A DNA stretch of 64,000 nt from Phytophthora quininea (Eukaryota > Oomycota > Peronosporomycetes > Peronosporales > Peronosporaceae), in the NCBI GenBank assembly GCA_011947345.1, contig JAAVTG010000117.1, positions 124,001 through 188,000 of the forward strand. Reading direction: 5' to 3'. A program made the translations under genes and the position numbers. The first letter of the stretch is position 1, and each line of letters opens with the position of its first letter. Below, one piece after another: positions 12,067 to 22,399 of the stretch. The notes below the pieces were generated by a model. The model did not search any database, was not told where the DNA came from, and saw only the letters and a program-made list of their open reading frames with translations.

Positions 12067-12560
12067 TTACCTTGCGGTCCTCCTTAATGGTGAAGGTGCA
12101 CGGTGGCGTCCATGTCGAAGTCTGGACGTCAGTGTGTTCGTGTGGTATGCCTTCGTCGTGTTATTGAGGGGATCAAAGTGGGCTACCCTCCACCTCCATA
12201 CCGAGTGAAAGTAGAGAGCGACTCCGATTCGCCAACAACTTTCGGTCAGCATCATTATTCCTGCTGTGAGTTTATTCTTGTCCATCAGTGATAAGTGTGG
12301 GAACGTGTCCGCAGCCACTTCATGCACACCTCCAGGAACATGTGGCAGCACGAGCCCGAAAAATGCCCCCTCAGCCTTAGTGAGTCTCAGCCCAGCGGCA
12401 GGCCACTGGCGAAGAAAATTGCTGCGTAGATGCTCCGCTGCAGGGCAGTTCCAGAACACATGAAGCAAATAGACGTAACTTTGCCTTTTCCTTGGCGACA
12501 CGACTTGGAGTGCACTTCGTTGTACACAGTGTTGGGGAAAATAAGCAGCTTTATTGATCG
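12067..12560 (-). pseudogene. LINE segment between RT and RNase H, zinc-finger-like
   Basis: The frame contains YLLHVFWNCPAAEHL near 12430-12475, the His-x3-Cys part of the zinc finger that usually follows the RT in these LINEs. A helical stretch leads into the RNase H frame at 12062. The partner cysteines appear to be the CPHASC at about 18090-18107, on the other side of the DIRS insertion. This places the DIRS insertion inside the finger region, although the exact junction was not resolved. Confidence 0.55.
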
Positions 12561-12636
12561 TCATTGAGTGACCAGGATGTGCCACGCCGAGAGAGCGGCG
12601 TGAGCCCCAAATGCACATCATGGGACACTCGGCGAT

Positions 12637-13710
12637 TCAATGCGACTGCTTTTTGGTGCCATTAGCGTGGCAAGTGGAGCACCGACTGCACTCGAATAAC
12701 GGGTGTACCGCTGGAATGTGTCTGACGACCATCTCCCATGCAGCTTGATGGTAGTCGAATCGGTGCCAGCAGCGATCAATGATGTTGCCCCCACTTCGTA
12801 GCGAATGGCACGAATAATGTGCCGGATTATTGCCCGTGGCGGAGGCAGCGTACTTGATCACCTGGGCCAGCTCGTCTGCATGCAGCATTCTTCGTTTGTT
12901 GAACGAGCATATCGGGTCCGTGGCGAGTAGATTTGCTTGTTGAGCATGTTCTAGCAAAATCACCGCTGCTTGTACGGGGCAGATGCAAGGGTGTCCTGAC
13001 CGCAGTAGGGATCGCGTTGAGCCGCGTCCGCTCTGATCTGTTTTGCTACCTCGTAGCGTGATCTGGACCATGACCGCGTCACCGGCGCGGTGTGCAACTG
13101 CTCCCTTGCTGTCAAACACTTCCACATCTTGCACTTGTAGGGCGTATCGGTGATGCCCACCTTTGACACTCAGAAATTCGGAGCTTCTCAACAGAAAGTA
13201 GTAGCCCAGCACCGCAGCCCCAAGAAAGAGGCGGTGCTGGGCGTTGTCGAACTTGATGTGCTGACTGATCCATTCGAGCATTCTTGGCGTGACGGGTGCT
13301 TTTGGTCGTGGAGCCTCACTAAGTCTACGCATACCGGCGATGGCTGCGGTGTGGCTGGCGTTGAGCTGGGGAGTGAATCCAGCAAACACTCGGTGGAACC
13401 ACTTGATGTGACTGATTTTGCCTTGAATGTATCCTGTCGACCTTGGACTGGTATCGTCGCTGGGGCTCCACATGTGGATTGCAAAGAGAGCCATTTGAAG
13501 AGACTGTTGATGCGGAGATTCGCTGGGTAACCATGGAGAGTGCCCGATGCTTGCGCTGAACCTGCGCCACTGAGTCCACGTTGTCTGATACTGTCGACGA
13601 GAGGTGTCGGCGATGGAGCGGACTTGAAGGGCGAGCAATCGCCGTTGTAAATTTTCCTGAAGTGCTGAGGGACGAAGACCTGCGTCCACGAGGCTGTTAG
13701 TCGTCTCCAC
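12637..13710 (-). pseudogene. DIRS tyrosine recombinase
   Basis: This 357-residue frame shows the recombinase fold. An N-terminal helical SAM-like part contains RRQYQTTWTQWRRF. YYFLLRSSEF carries the first catalytic Arg. LRGSKTDQSGRG gives the beta-strand Lys region, and HSLRSGG is the His-x2-Arg box. Past a run of five C on the plus strand (12788-12792) the expected ending is found one frame over. That ending contains LHGRWSSDTFQRYTRYS, which supplies the nucleophilic Tyr and a following Ala/Pro-rich tail. The frame as written therefore loses the Tyr through a small indel in a homopolymer. The enzyme would integrate circular DNA copies of the element. The start overlaps the upstream RT frame, as in DIRS elements. 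Confidence 0.8.
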
Positions 13711-15080
13711 TCAGCAAGTTTTTCCTTGTTAGTCCATGCATGTGAGCCCAGATCTGCGATGGTATTGCTTGCACCCGCAATATGTGAAGCTGATAGTCGA
13801 ATGTCGTACATAGTTTCGGCCGCACCGATTACCCGATTCATTTCTTGTGCGTGCTCATTGACACTGTGTAGTTTGTTGCACCAAGTGACTGCTGCTTTAT
13901 TATCAATCCAAGCACGTACGTGTGTCAGGGTGTGGCGCTTGTCGTGTTTCCAGCGCGCACCCCATAACAAAACGGCGAACGTGGTGCTCAGTTGTTCCCG
14001 GGCGTTGATGCTAAATCTGTCGCTCTTGATCAACGCGTGTTCCTCATCGTCGAACCGAACCCGAATAAACTCGCGTGCCACCGGGTACAATACGCAGAGA
14101 CCTTCGTCGCTCGCGTCCATATATATGTCTACCGATGGATCCGGTAATGCTGAAAAGAACGGCAAAGGAATACTTCGAAGACGCCCGTAAGTCACAATCG
14201 ACTCGAACCAAGCGAGGTCAGCCTTGACTTCTGGTGGTAGCTCCACTTTGCTATATCGAGGCGCTCGTCTCCATAGCATAATGATCCGTTGAAAGAATGG
14301 TTTTCCAGCACGGATACAGGTGCACACGTGTCGAAGGCTGCCCAGTAGCTTCTCTAGTTCGGCGCGAGAAGTAGTCTCTTTCTGTTTCAGCGTTCGAATC
14401 CGGTGTAAGGCTTTCTCAATCTTCGGTTCAGGCATCGAGACTGTCCGTTTCTTCGTGTTCCATTCAAGCCCAAGCGCGACAAGCTTTTCGCTCCACGCAG
14501 TAAATTTCTTGTGGTTGATCGATCGTGGCCCGAGGACAGCCATCATGGCTAGTCGTAACGCGGCGCTGCAGGCATCCAGTCGTCCGATGGTGTCCGGTTC
14601 TACCAGCACGTAGTCATCGACCCAGTCATGACAGAAGAACGCATCATCGTCTGAACTAGCTGGGTCCAGGGTACTTGGACTTTCACGACGAACGAGAAAT
14701 GTAATTGCCCCGCCAAAGCGACCATAATAGGCCGGCGATCCGGTCCAGCCAAACGGAAGTGACAGGTCCACCACAACCAGGTCGTGTTCAGGGACTTGGC
14801 CGGCAAACATCGGACTAGTATCCTGGTGTACAGGTACCAGCCGAAATGCCGATTTCAGGTCGCCCTTCATGAGGCATAATTTCTCTCCTGGAAATTGTTG
14901 ATGCAGCTGCAAAATGCGCTTAGCGATCGCGTCGACGTGGCTGTACGAGAGTTTTGGTATCTTGGCTTGGTCTGACCGGTCGTTTGTCGACTCACCTCGG
15001 GGATACGACAGGTCGTGTATGACACGAGCCTCAATATTCGGGTCGACACCCGCTTTTGGTACACACCCGAACGGGCTCAA
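13188..15080 (-). CDS. DIRS reverse transcriptase and RNase H
   Basis: The first 490 or so of 630 residues are well conserved. RVIHDLSYPRG and GDLKSAFRLVPVH form RT block A with its Asp, LSLPFGWTGSPAYYGR is block B, and FCHDWVDDYVLVEP is block C with the Asp-Asp pair. After a connection, IYMDASDEGLCVLY, INAREQLSTTFAVLLWG and VRAWIDNKAAVTW supply the three acidic sites of the RNase H typical of DIRS elements. Downstream of about 13650 this frame overlaps the recombinase coding frame and is probably not conserved, so the true stop is uncertain. The RT copies the element RNA. This is the best-preserved gene of the nested element. Confidence 0.85.
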   Translation of the reverse strand: MSPFGCVPKAGVDPNIEARVIHDLSYPRGESTNDRSDQAKIPKLSYSHVDAIAKRILQLHQQFPGEKLCLMKGDLKSAFRLVPVHQDTSPMFAGQVPEHDLVVVDLSLPFGWTGSPAYYGRFGGAITFLVRRESPSTLDPASSDDDAFFCHDWVDDYVLVEPDTIGRLDACSAALRLAMMAVLGPRSINHKKFTAWSEKLVALGLEWNTKKRTVSMPEPKIEKALHRIRTLKQKETTSRAELEKLLGSLRHVCTCIRAGKPFFQRIIMLWRRAPRYSKVELPPEVKADLAWFESIVTYGRLRSIPLPFFSALPDPSVDIYMDASDEGLCVLYPVAREFIRVRFDDEEHALIKSDRFSINAREQLSTTFAVLLWGARWKHDKRHTLTHVRAWIDNKAAVTWCNKLHSVNEHAQEMNRVIGAAETMYDIRLSASHIAGASNTIADLGSHAWTNKEKLAEWRRLTASWTQVFVPQHFRKIYNGDCSPFKSAPSPTPLVDSIRQRGLSGAGSAQASGTLHGYPANLRINSLFKWLSLQSTCGAPATIPVQGRQDTFKAKSVTSSGSTECLLDSLPSSTPATPQPSPVCVDLVRLHDQKHPSRQECSNGSVSTSSSTTPSTASFLGLRCWATTFC

Positions 15081-15158
15081 ATGTAGTTCCGGCCACAGTT
15101 TGGCAGCTTCCTTGTTGACGACAAGATATGAACCATTGGCTTGGCCTTCGGCGATGCT

Positions 15159-15584
15159 TCATAACAGCGCAGTTTTCCACTCGCGTGCTGATCGATGATT
15201 TTGGGGGACAGTAGCCGACGCAGGATTCGATGGTCCCTGTTTGAACAAGTGATACACTCCATCTTGTACGATGCGGATTACTTCTTCTGCGTGCTCGTAC
15301 CCATGTAGCAGCCAGGACAAGTGTTCTGGATCCAGAGCTTTATTCGGCCGCGTGTCACGCGTTGTTTGACCGCGCCATTGCCGTATTACATCCGTTAGAG
15401 ATGCTTTGGTCTGCACAATAAATTCCGATAGCGTAAGCACGCAGTTGTAGTCGATTGGGTCTTCGCTTTGTCGTGTCATTGCGCAAGATGATTTGGACTG
15501 GGATTTCCACTGAACTGCGTCGAAAAGTTTTACGCGCGACTTCGAAATGCTCGTTTCCGCTTCTTGAAGACGCTTCTCCAGCAT
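15159..15584 (-). pseudogene. DIRS pre-RT segment
   Basis: The piece is 141 residues and ends with HGYEHAEEVIRIVQDGV and an NHRSAREW stretch, a layout that normally leads into the RT of DIRS-type Pol. It is separated from the RT frame that starts at 15080 by a frame change around 15160. A coiled-coil-like beginning (LEKRLQEAETSISKSR) is visible. It probably belongs to the same polyprotein as the RT. Confidence 0.55.
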
Positions 15585-15662
15585 AATTCGAACCTGTTCG
15601 ACCGCTTCACCTGTGATTGCCAGTTTGGCGGGCTGGCGCTGTTGTGGCTTGGGTGCCGCTAG

Positions 15663-16280
15663 TCAAAGTGATGTTGGTGGAACTCGCGATCCACGATATC
15701 TCTTACATACGAATGCATGCACAATGGGCGGAAGTGACGAGACTTCAAAGTGTTCCAGGTACGAGCGAACGCACTGACCACGCTTTGATGATGGGCAGCC
15801 TTGAGTCGAAATGTACTGCAAGCAGAGTTGGTTGCCGTTTTGCCTAGGAATCCCCGCGCTCGCGTCTGCCGGAACAGGACGGCCTTTCCGACCAGCAGAA
15901 ACTGTTGTCGTAGTCTCCATTCTTGGGTTCGGTGGGAATGACCGTGCTGATTGCAATATAGACGGCTGTGCTGATGAGATCCCGTTGCCCCGTGATAGTT
16001 TAAACAGCAAACTGCTGAGCTCGGAGTCTTGGAATGTGAACCGAGCTCGAACTTGGACCTGAGTGTTGGTTCCATGTAACAGGTCCATCTGCACCGCACG
16101 CCGAAATGCTCCAAATAACTTGCTGCACCAAAATGCAATAGCCTTGACTTCAACTGGAGACCACGGATCAAAGTCGATCAAACTTTCGACAAACGACGAT
16201 GCTGCAGACACGATAGCGCGGGCCGATTGCGAAAAGAATTCGTCTCCAAAGGCAGTCAGCGCAGATATCGCCGACACCAA
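15663..16280 (-). pseudogene. DIRS gag-like C-terminal part
   Basis: A 205-residue minus-strand frame has an alpha-helical first half (FDPWSPVEVKAIAFWCSKLF) and then a Cys-containing block, CLQYISTQGCPSSKRGQC, followed by a conserved-looking RSYLEHF. It fits the nucleic-acid-binding end of a DIRS ORF1. It sits between the N-terminal gag pieces (16346-17781) and the pre-RT segment, in element order. Confidence 0.5.
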
Positions 16281-16345
16281 ATGCAGCCGTGTCGGGTTCT
16301 TTGGAGTCGCTGGCAGGTTAATCTTGTTGGAGTAGTTGCTTAAAT

Positions 16346-17781
16346 TTACGTTGTGCGAATCCGACAGCTCAATTGGGCGTCCAGGTCGAACCGGATAAGG
16401 TGCAGAGTCGACAGCTCTCCTGGCCCGAATTCGAAAGAGTACAGACGGCGCATAATTGCAGGGTGCGGCATGAATCTCGTCGCGTCTGAGGCTCGTGCGT
16501 GATCAATAAACACCATGGGGTCATCCTTACCTTCGTGATTAGCTGATGTGATAGCGCGATGTACTGCTGCTTGCGTCGCCGAGGGTTGAAAACGCTGGCG
16601 ACTACCACCTCTTCCTTCCGGGATCAGGTCCGAAATAGCCGAATTCCGAACCGCTCCATCTTGACGCTGTCGTACTGGCAATGGTCCCGCTACTGGTTGA
16701 CTTTCGGTGTTCTGATGGCCTTGCGCGTAGGCCGTTCGCTGCCGTTTCGATGTGCGCTCAAGCTGGTCAACGTAGTCTCGTAGCAGGTCTGGTTGATCCG
16801 CTAGGGCTCTGAGAATAGCGTGAGTGGTCGGATGACCTAACTCACTGTCTTGGTTCGTCGCGGCTGGCGTCGCATCGGTCTCTCGACTGTTAATCTGAGC
16901 TGCGCTGGCCGATGCAAGTGTAGACAGAAGATCCTCGAAGCGATCGTCGCCTTCTCCAGTCCCATGGTCTGTCACGAAGCTTGTCGATCGTGGCGAGTCG
17001 TGACTTTGTGAGGTCAATGGGGGATTGCTCTCGGATCGTCGCAAAAATGTTCACCAAGCTGAAGTCGTGGAGGCACCGTTTTTCCGCCGTCGATGTAGTA
17101 CGCAAAGTCGACCACATGTCCGACGCGGATCAAGCGAGTTACGCCAGTCCGTGGACACACCCACGCAATCCGGTCGGACGATTTTGGGATTGATGAAGAA
17201 GTAGCAATTCCCGTCAGTAGCTTGCGAATGTTTTTCGTTGCTCGCTGGCCGTTTTGACCGAGAAGTCGATCAAGGATGGCAGCATGCGCTTCTTCCACCT
17301 TCTCAGTAGAGTCGATCGATGGTAGTAGTTGTGTCTTCCACAACAAGAACGCGATGACAGGCGCAATCTCCGTCACTGCGTCGAGCGACACAGTCGTTTC
17401 TCCACCAGAAGTAGATAGGACAAACACGTCCCTGTCATAACCGGTGACTTGGCCATGGAGAAACGTGTTGTCTCGAATGGTGTATATGGCTCGCCGTAGC
17501 TTCCACCCCGGTCCATCAGCTGAGCTTTCCTCGGGTGGTACTTGTCGGTCGTCCACGAGCTCGCGTGGAATATTCACTCGCCTGTGGGGCTCCCCATCGG
17601 CGCTTGGCAGAAGCTGAATGCGCGCTGATGAAGTCGACCCTCTCGACACTACTTCAGCGTATGTCGGTCCTTCTAAACCAACGTGAGGTAGGTCCTCCGG
17701 GAGAACTAGAAGCAGTTGTCGCATAGCTGGTAGAGGGTGATGGGAACTTGAGGACGGCTTGTAGTGAACTGAGCGTGGCAA
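16346..17781 (-). pseudogene. DIRS ORF1 (gag-like) N-terminal pieces
   Basis: Two overlapping frames, 17781-17014 (255 residues) and 17044-16346 (232 residues), cover this part. The upstream piece has an ordered-looking central region (RAIYTIRDNTFLHGQVTGYD and a VVDFAYYIDGG end). The downstream piece is Ser/Thr-rich and contains AILRALADQPDLLRDYVDQL. Neither matches a named domain that I know. Their place upstream of the RT in the same orientation is the reason for calling them ORF1. A frame change joins them near 17030. Confidence 0.4.
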
Positions 17782-17871
17782 AATTGCAAGTGACTCCCAG
17801 TTGAGGATTCACAGGGCTCTTGGCGAAGCGATATGTGACACTAAAGACGCCGTTCTTGCACCTTAGGATAA

Positions 17872-17975
17872 GATCAGCCAGGTGGAGAACTTTGTGGCTC
17901 TGTTCGCGACAGCTACGTCGCAGATCTCTCACCTTCCGACAGGATCAGCCAGGTGGAGAGTTTTGTGGTCGAGCT
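17872..17975. repeat. Imperfect direct repeat near the DIRS left-hand border
   Basis: GATCAGCCAGGTGGAGA occurs at about 17873-17889 and again at about 17942-17958, roughly 69 bp apart, each followed by a similar TTTTGTGG-type stretch. The repeat sits in the zone where the DIRS element should end and the LINE resume, so it may be part of the DIRS terminal structure. Confidence 0.5.
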
Positions 17976-18501
17976 CGAGGTGAGTTCCATCGGATGTAGA
18001 TCGGCCAGAAACTTCACCTGCTCGGTTTGTAAACTTCAAGCCATGCCGGCCATAGGAAAAACCGCTCTTCCACTCATGCACAAAAGCCAGCATAGTGCAA
18101 CTCGCATGCGGGCATCCTGTCTGGTCTTGAGTGGGGTCAAACAAGGAGAAGGTGTGGAGCTTCAGGCGGTGTAGAAGCTGCTCCCCCATGGTCCAAGTCC
18201 AACAATTCGTCGTAGCCTTCGCCATTCTAGCGTCGCTAAACCCGCCGCAGCTGTCAGGCTCTGGTTTTCCCAGCGTTTCTGCCGTCTGTTGCGACTCCGA
18301 GCACCACGTATCCGTGAAGTCGCTGTGATGCACGCTTTGTAGTGTCGTCGGGGTGGAGACCCACGTCGGTTGCCTATCCACAGGGATACCTTGCGCGAAA
18401 TGGCAGGATGTGGGTGAACATAGTGCACTCTGGCGTCTGAAGTCATCGATGTTTGTACGAAGCTTGCGAGCTGCCGGTGGCCTCGTACCACATTCGTGCA
18501 T
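17976..18501 (-). pseudogene. LINE segment after RT (first half of zinc-finger region)
   Basis: The frame contains LLHRLKLHTFSLFD and then QDQTGCPHASC near 18090-18130. This is the paired-cysteine start of the finger that in these LINEs is followed by an HxFWxC block. The matching HVFWNC lies at about 12460, beyond the DIRS element. Upstream the frame merges through shifts with the RT C-terminal part at 18702. Confidence 0.5.
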
Positions 18502-18701
18502 GCCATGACCGCCGACCCTCGCTTGATAACTGCCTGGGGTGGTGATCCCTGATGACTTCTACCGTCACTGGTAAATCCGGAGGCGTGGTAATCAGACGGA
18601 CATCATTTCCCTGATAAATTCCTCTGTATAGTAGCCTGGGGAAGTTGGTGAGAAGGACGATCACTAGCACATCATACTGAGCCATCACTACAGCTGTGCG
18701 T

Positions 18702-19915
18702 CTAGTGCGGTGGGCATAAAGCTGTGAAAGTGGTTCGTCCCTCCCCGTGACACCGCCAATGAATTACATCACGTAGGCGATGTCCCAGAGTACAGAGGGC
18801 CGCGAAGTCAGCAGGATTGGTGACTTTGCCCGTGATGCCATTATAAACCCGCACGTCCGCCATGAACATGTAAGGGAGCCATTCCAAGCACTGCTGTCCA
18901 AGCATGTCCTGCTCTGCCTTCAGAAACATTCTGCACGTTGAGCCACGCATGCCGATCCCGTCCGCTTCTAGGCGAGGGCCGTTCCATTTGAGACTGAGCC
19001 CCTCAAAATTCATCGCTACTTGAAACAATGTGGCCACCATGCTGTCTCGGTAGGGAACTTCAGTGTCGTGGCCAACCTCAGCTAAAATCATGCGCCCTGT
19101 AGCCCACATAGTTTTGCGCCGTTTGAATCCGAAGGCAGTAGGCTTGCCTGCGTTCGGGGTCAAGAATACCGCCGTTGCAGCCTGCCCAGAACCACTCCCC
19201 ATCAGAATGACCCCGACTAAAAGCTGCATGGGCGTACCGGAGGCCCACTTTGCAACGGTAGCAGCCGCCATGGCCATTAATTCCACGCACAGGTCCGGAA
19301 CTGCTAGCCCTCCTTCTGTATACGGTAAAGCTGCTAGATCCGCATCCAGCCATGACCTCGTGCCCGATATTTCTGTGCTGAAACAAGCATGCCACACATA
19401 ATTCTTGATCCGCTTCGACACCATGTTCATTGTGCTGGCGGTTGGCCACGCATGTTGTCCCACAAAAGTGAGTTTAGGAACTATGACCGCCGCAGCAATC
19501 ATGCAACGTTGAGCCACAGTTGTCGTCTTTTGGGACGCCATTCGGAGCCTGGTCTCTAGTTGCCGCACCGCCACTGTCCACGTACTGTCCGAGTCCGGTC
19601 TGCTACCCACCTGAATCCCAAGGTATCGACCTTTGCTATCTGCCTCCTGCCAGGCCAGTGAGGCTGGTAACCTTTCCCCGGAGGAGGTCCTTTTCTGTGT
19701 AATGCCACCACCATTGTCTTCCGCTGGTTCAACTGTAAACCGGATGCTGCTCCAAACTTTGCAGTAATTTGCAGCAAGTACTTGACTCGTGTTGGCGAGT
19801 CTAAGTACACTGCAGTGTCATCGGCGTAACCAGCTACCCGGACCTCTACCTCCCCGTCAGCCGTACGAAGCAGAACTCCGCGAAGGTCGGGATGTCTCTC
19901 GAGTTCTCTGTACAA
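18702..19915 (-). pseudogene. LINE reverse transcriptase, catalytic and C-terminal part
   Basis: Two frames, 19915-19556 and 19610-18702, continue the RT. The first contains VAGYADDTAVYLDS with the catalytic YADD encoded at 19817-19828, then a typical block with GLQLNQRKT. The second carries the thumb and post-RT region (TVAQRCMIAAAVIVPKL, then a GGLAVPDLCVELMAMA block). A frame change around 19600 separates them, and another around 19930 separates the first from the EN-RT frame. Together they should perform target-primed reverse transcription. As written the chain is broken. Confidence 0.8.
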
Positions 19916-19920
19916 CGAGT

Positions 19921-21600
19921 CTAAGGCCAGGATGAAAAGCAGGGAGCGAGCGGACAGCCCTGCCGGATGCCACTGGTTACGTCTACTTTCCGCGAGGAGA
20001 ACCCATTTGCAAGGAATCTCGCTGTGGTGCCCTCGTAAAGTAGCCTCACCGCCTCAATGAAGCGATCCGGGTATCCGTGTCCCCTTAAAGTCTTGATGAG
20101 AAATCTCCGACAGAGAGAGTCATACGCTTTCATGAAGTCTAGCATCAACACCACAGCATCATCTTGGTCCCGTCCATCTTCGACAGCGGTTTGAGCTGCC
20201 TCGAAAATGTGCAATGTCTCGTGTATCGTGCGGCCGGGCACAAAGCCATTTTGAGTGGGGTGGATCCGCTCGTCAAGAGTACCCCGAACCCGAGTCGCCA
20301 GAATACGTGTGATAATTTTGTAGTCCGTGTTGAGTAAAGCTAGCGGTCGATAGTTCAGCTCGTCCTCTTGCCGTCCAGACTTCTTCAAGCAGAAAATATT
20401 GGCATCGAGAAAAGAATGTGGATACACGCCTCCGGTATACCACGAGTTCAGCAGTTTCGTCAAGATCGGTGCCAATAAATCCGCGTGCTCTCGATACCAG
20501 CTATTGCCTAATCGGTCTGGGTCAAGTGCCTTGCCCGCTTTGCGCCCGGAGATGGCCGAACTCACCTCCGCTTCTGAGATCTCTGATGCAATCGCAAGTT
20601 GTTGCCGGGTTGGGACCCGGACTTGGTCAATCCATTCGATGACCTCGTCCTGCACCAGTTCGTCCGCGGTTTGCTGTTGTAGAATTGGCGTCCAAGCATC
20701 CGCAAGTATATCCGCTTTGTCGTGGATACCCCTCTCCGGGCAGCCTACAACCGGATCTAGCTTGCGGATGGTGTTATCAGCGAACTTGCTGGAGGCCCTC
20801 TTGAAGAGAGCCCGCGTAGTCTTCCCGTCCCAGTAGGTTGCTTCGGAGAAGTGCCTGCGCTGGCGTGACAACATTCGTGCTCTCTTGCAATCTTGTATAG
20901 CATGCCGTAAGCGAGCAGCAGGAGTGGACCCAAAACTCTCGGCTAGTGTAAGCCCCTCAAGTTCGTCTGTGATTGTTTCCATCGTCACTGGTTGGCCCGC
21001 TGCTTGTTCCTTGAGGCGGCGCTGTCGAGTGAGTAACCGCCGCAATTTTTGCCTATAAGTATTCCGCAGTCCTCGTCGTTTGGTTCGAACAGTTAATAAC
21101 GTGCCCTTGACAAGATCTGCCTTCAGCGCATCCCACCAGGTCGCCATCTGAGATGCAGTGACTCCCGGATGTGTTATTTGTTCCTTGAAATTTATTAGTG
21201 CCTCTCGCGTGTATTCCAACACAGTCTCCGTTGCGAACGATGCAGTCCCGTTACCTTTCACTGTGTAGTGATACGTATGAGTCTGCTCGTGGTGTGTCCT
21301 CACTTGTTCCCTACTCCACCGTTTCAGCCTGGTCTCTGCAACTGGATCAAGAGCGCACCAGTGTGCCAGTAAATTTCTCAAAGCCCCCGAATCGTGAGTC
21401 CCTCCGATAGAGGAGTAGCTTCGGTCCGCGTCCCTGTCCAATGTGCAATTGAAGTCGCCGCCGATGGCCACAAGCACGTCTTGCGGTATATCGAGTTCGG
21501 CGAGTCGTCGGAAAAATGATTCTCGCTGTGAATGTCTGTGGGGAGCGTATATGTTCATCACGATCAACGTTTCCCCGTGCAGTATGCCCCGGATTGCCAT
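19921..21600 (-). pseudogene. LINE endonuclease C-part and reverse transcriptase N-part
   Basis: The 559-residue frame begins inside the apurinic-type endonuclease with VMNIYAPHRHSQRESFF and VAIGGDFNCTLD (the Gly-Asp-Phe-Asn block). The expected distal part of the endonuclease, an Arg-Leu-Asp and a Ser-Asp-His motif, is missing. The chain goes from a THTYHY stretch straight into the long helical linker. RT blocks follow: ELNYRPLALLNTDYKIITRI, HPTQNGFVPGRTIHET, VVLMLDFMKAYDSL and SGIRQGCPLAP. The frame is lost right after that block, at about 19930. The deletion in the endonuclease means the element could not nick its target even if frames were intact. Confidence 0.85.
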
Positions 21601-21890
21601 GAAGTGTGGCCCCCGTAATCTTCAAAAGCCGGTGCCGCTTCAGTGAATGATCCATACGGATCTACTAATATGGCTACCCCCACTTTCGGTCCAACCGCTG
21701 GCGACCAGAAAGAACGATCAGGGCTTCCTGCACCAGTGCGAAATCCCCACCCCGAGGCAAACCGCTCGCGGAATTTGCGTGCATGATCCTGTCCGACATG
21801 TGTTTCTTGTAAGAGATAGACTTCGTTACGCCCATTGTGCTCCTGAGCCCTGAAGCCGTTGACATTCTGTGTGACTAAGCCAAAGGTGAC
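21564..21890 (-). pseudogene. LINE endonuclease N-terminal part
   Basis: This frame holds LVTQNVNGF and, about 12 residues later, VYLLQETHVG. These are the Asn and Glu blocks of exonuclease-endonuclease-phosphatase fold LINE endonucleases. PKVGVAILVDP, a beta-strand block, follows. The chain continues in the neighbouring frame from 21600. Upstream of 21890 the same frame is Arg/Ser-rich and reaches 22190 without clear similarity. Confidence 0.75.
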
Positions 21891-22399
21891 ATCCTCCCGA
21901 TGCAATGGCGATCGCGAATGTGTTGATGCTGCAGTGTCACGAGATTCTTCTTTCCGCAGATGATCTAGTTTTTCGCTCTCTCTCTGTCTTAAAAGCCGCC
22001 TTGGTTTGTTTGTCCTGTTCCTCCTCCGTGAGCGAAGGAAAAAATCCCCTAGTAGACGTTGTCCTCGGCGCCGTTCCCCGCAACTGCTTGCGATGCACTG
22101 GTGTTGGAAGTCTCCCTGGTTTGCCAAATTGTGTCTCCGCCGACGCGTAGCGCTCTGTTGTATTCGTGATTGTGTTACCGGAGCAGGCAACCCCGAAACA
22201 CACTCATGGTAGGCGACGCGAGATCTCCATCTGACTGTATTCCCATGTGGTGCCTCATAGGAGGCAGATCTAGCTGCGACTCCATGGGGTAAGTCACAGT
22301 AGATGAGTGGGCTGGTGAGCCCTTATTTTCTGGGGTGGAGCGGGGTAAGTAGCCTCTCAGCAGCTTCCCATTCACTCCAAGTTATACCCGCCGATAAGC

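Larger units (their letters stand above)
12637..17781 (-). mobile_element. DIRS-like tyrosine-recombinase retrotransposon nested in the LINE
   Basis: The core runs on the minus strand in the order gag-like, pre-RT, RT plus RNase H, then tyrosine recombinase. That order is diagnostic for DIRS-type elements, which insert without target duplication. The ends lie somewhere in 12510-12640 and 17780-18090. I could not resolve inverted terminal repeats or the internal complementary region by eye. Frameshifts occur in gag and near the end of the recombinase. Confidence 0.8.

Noticed and set aside
13188..13650. C-terminal 150 residues of the RT frame in the DIRS element
   Set aside because: The overlapping recombinase frame has clear motifs there. 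The RT-frame residues are Ser/Pro-rich without similarity and are probably just open by chance.
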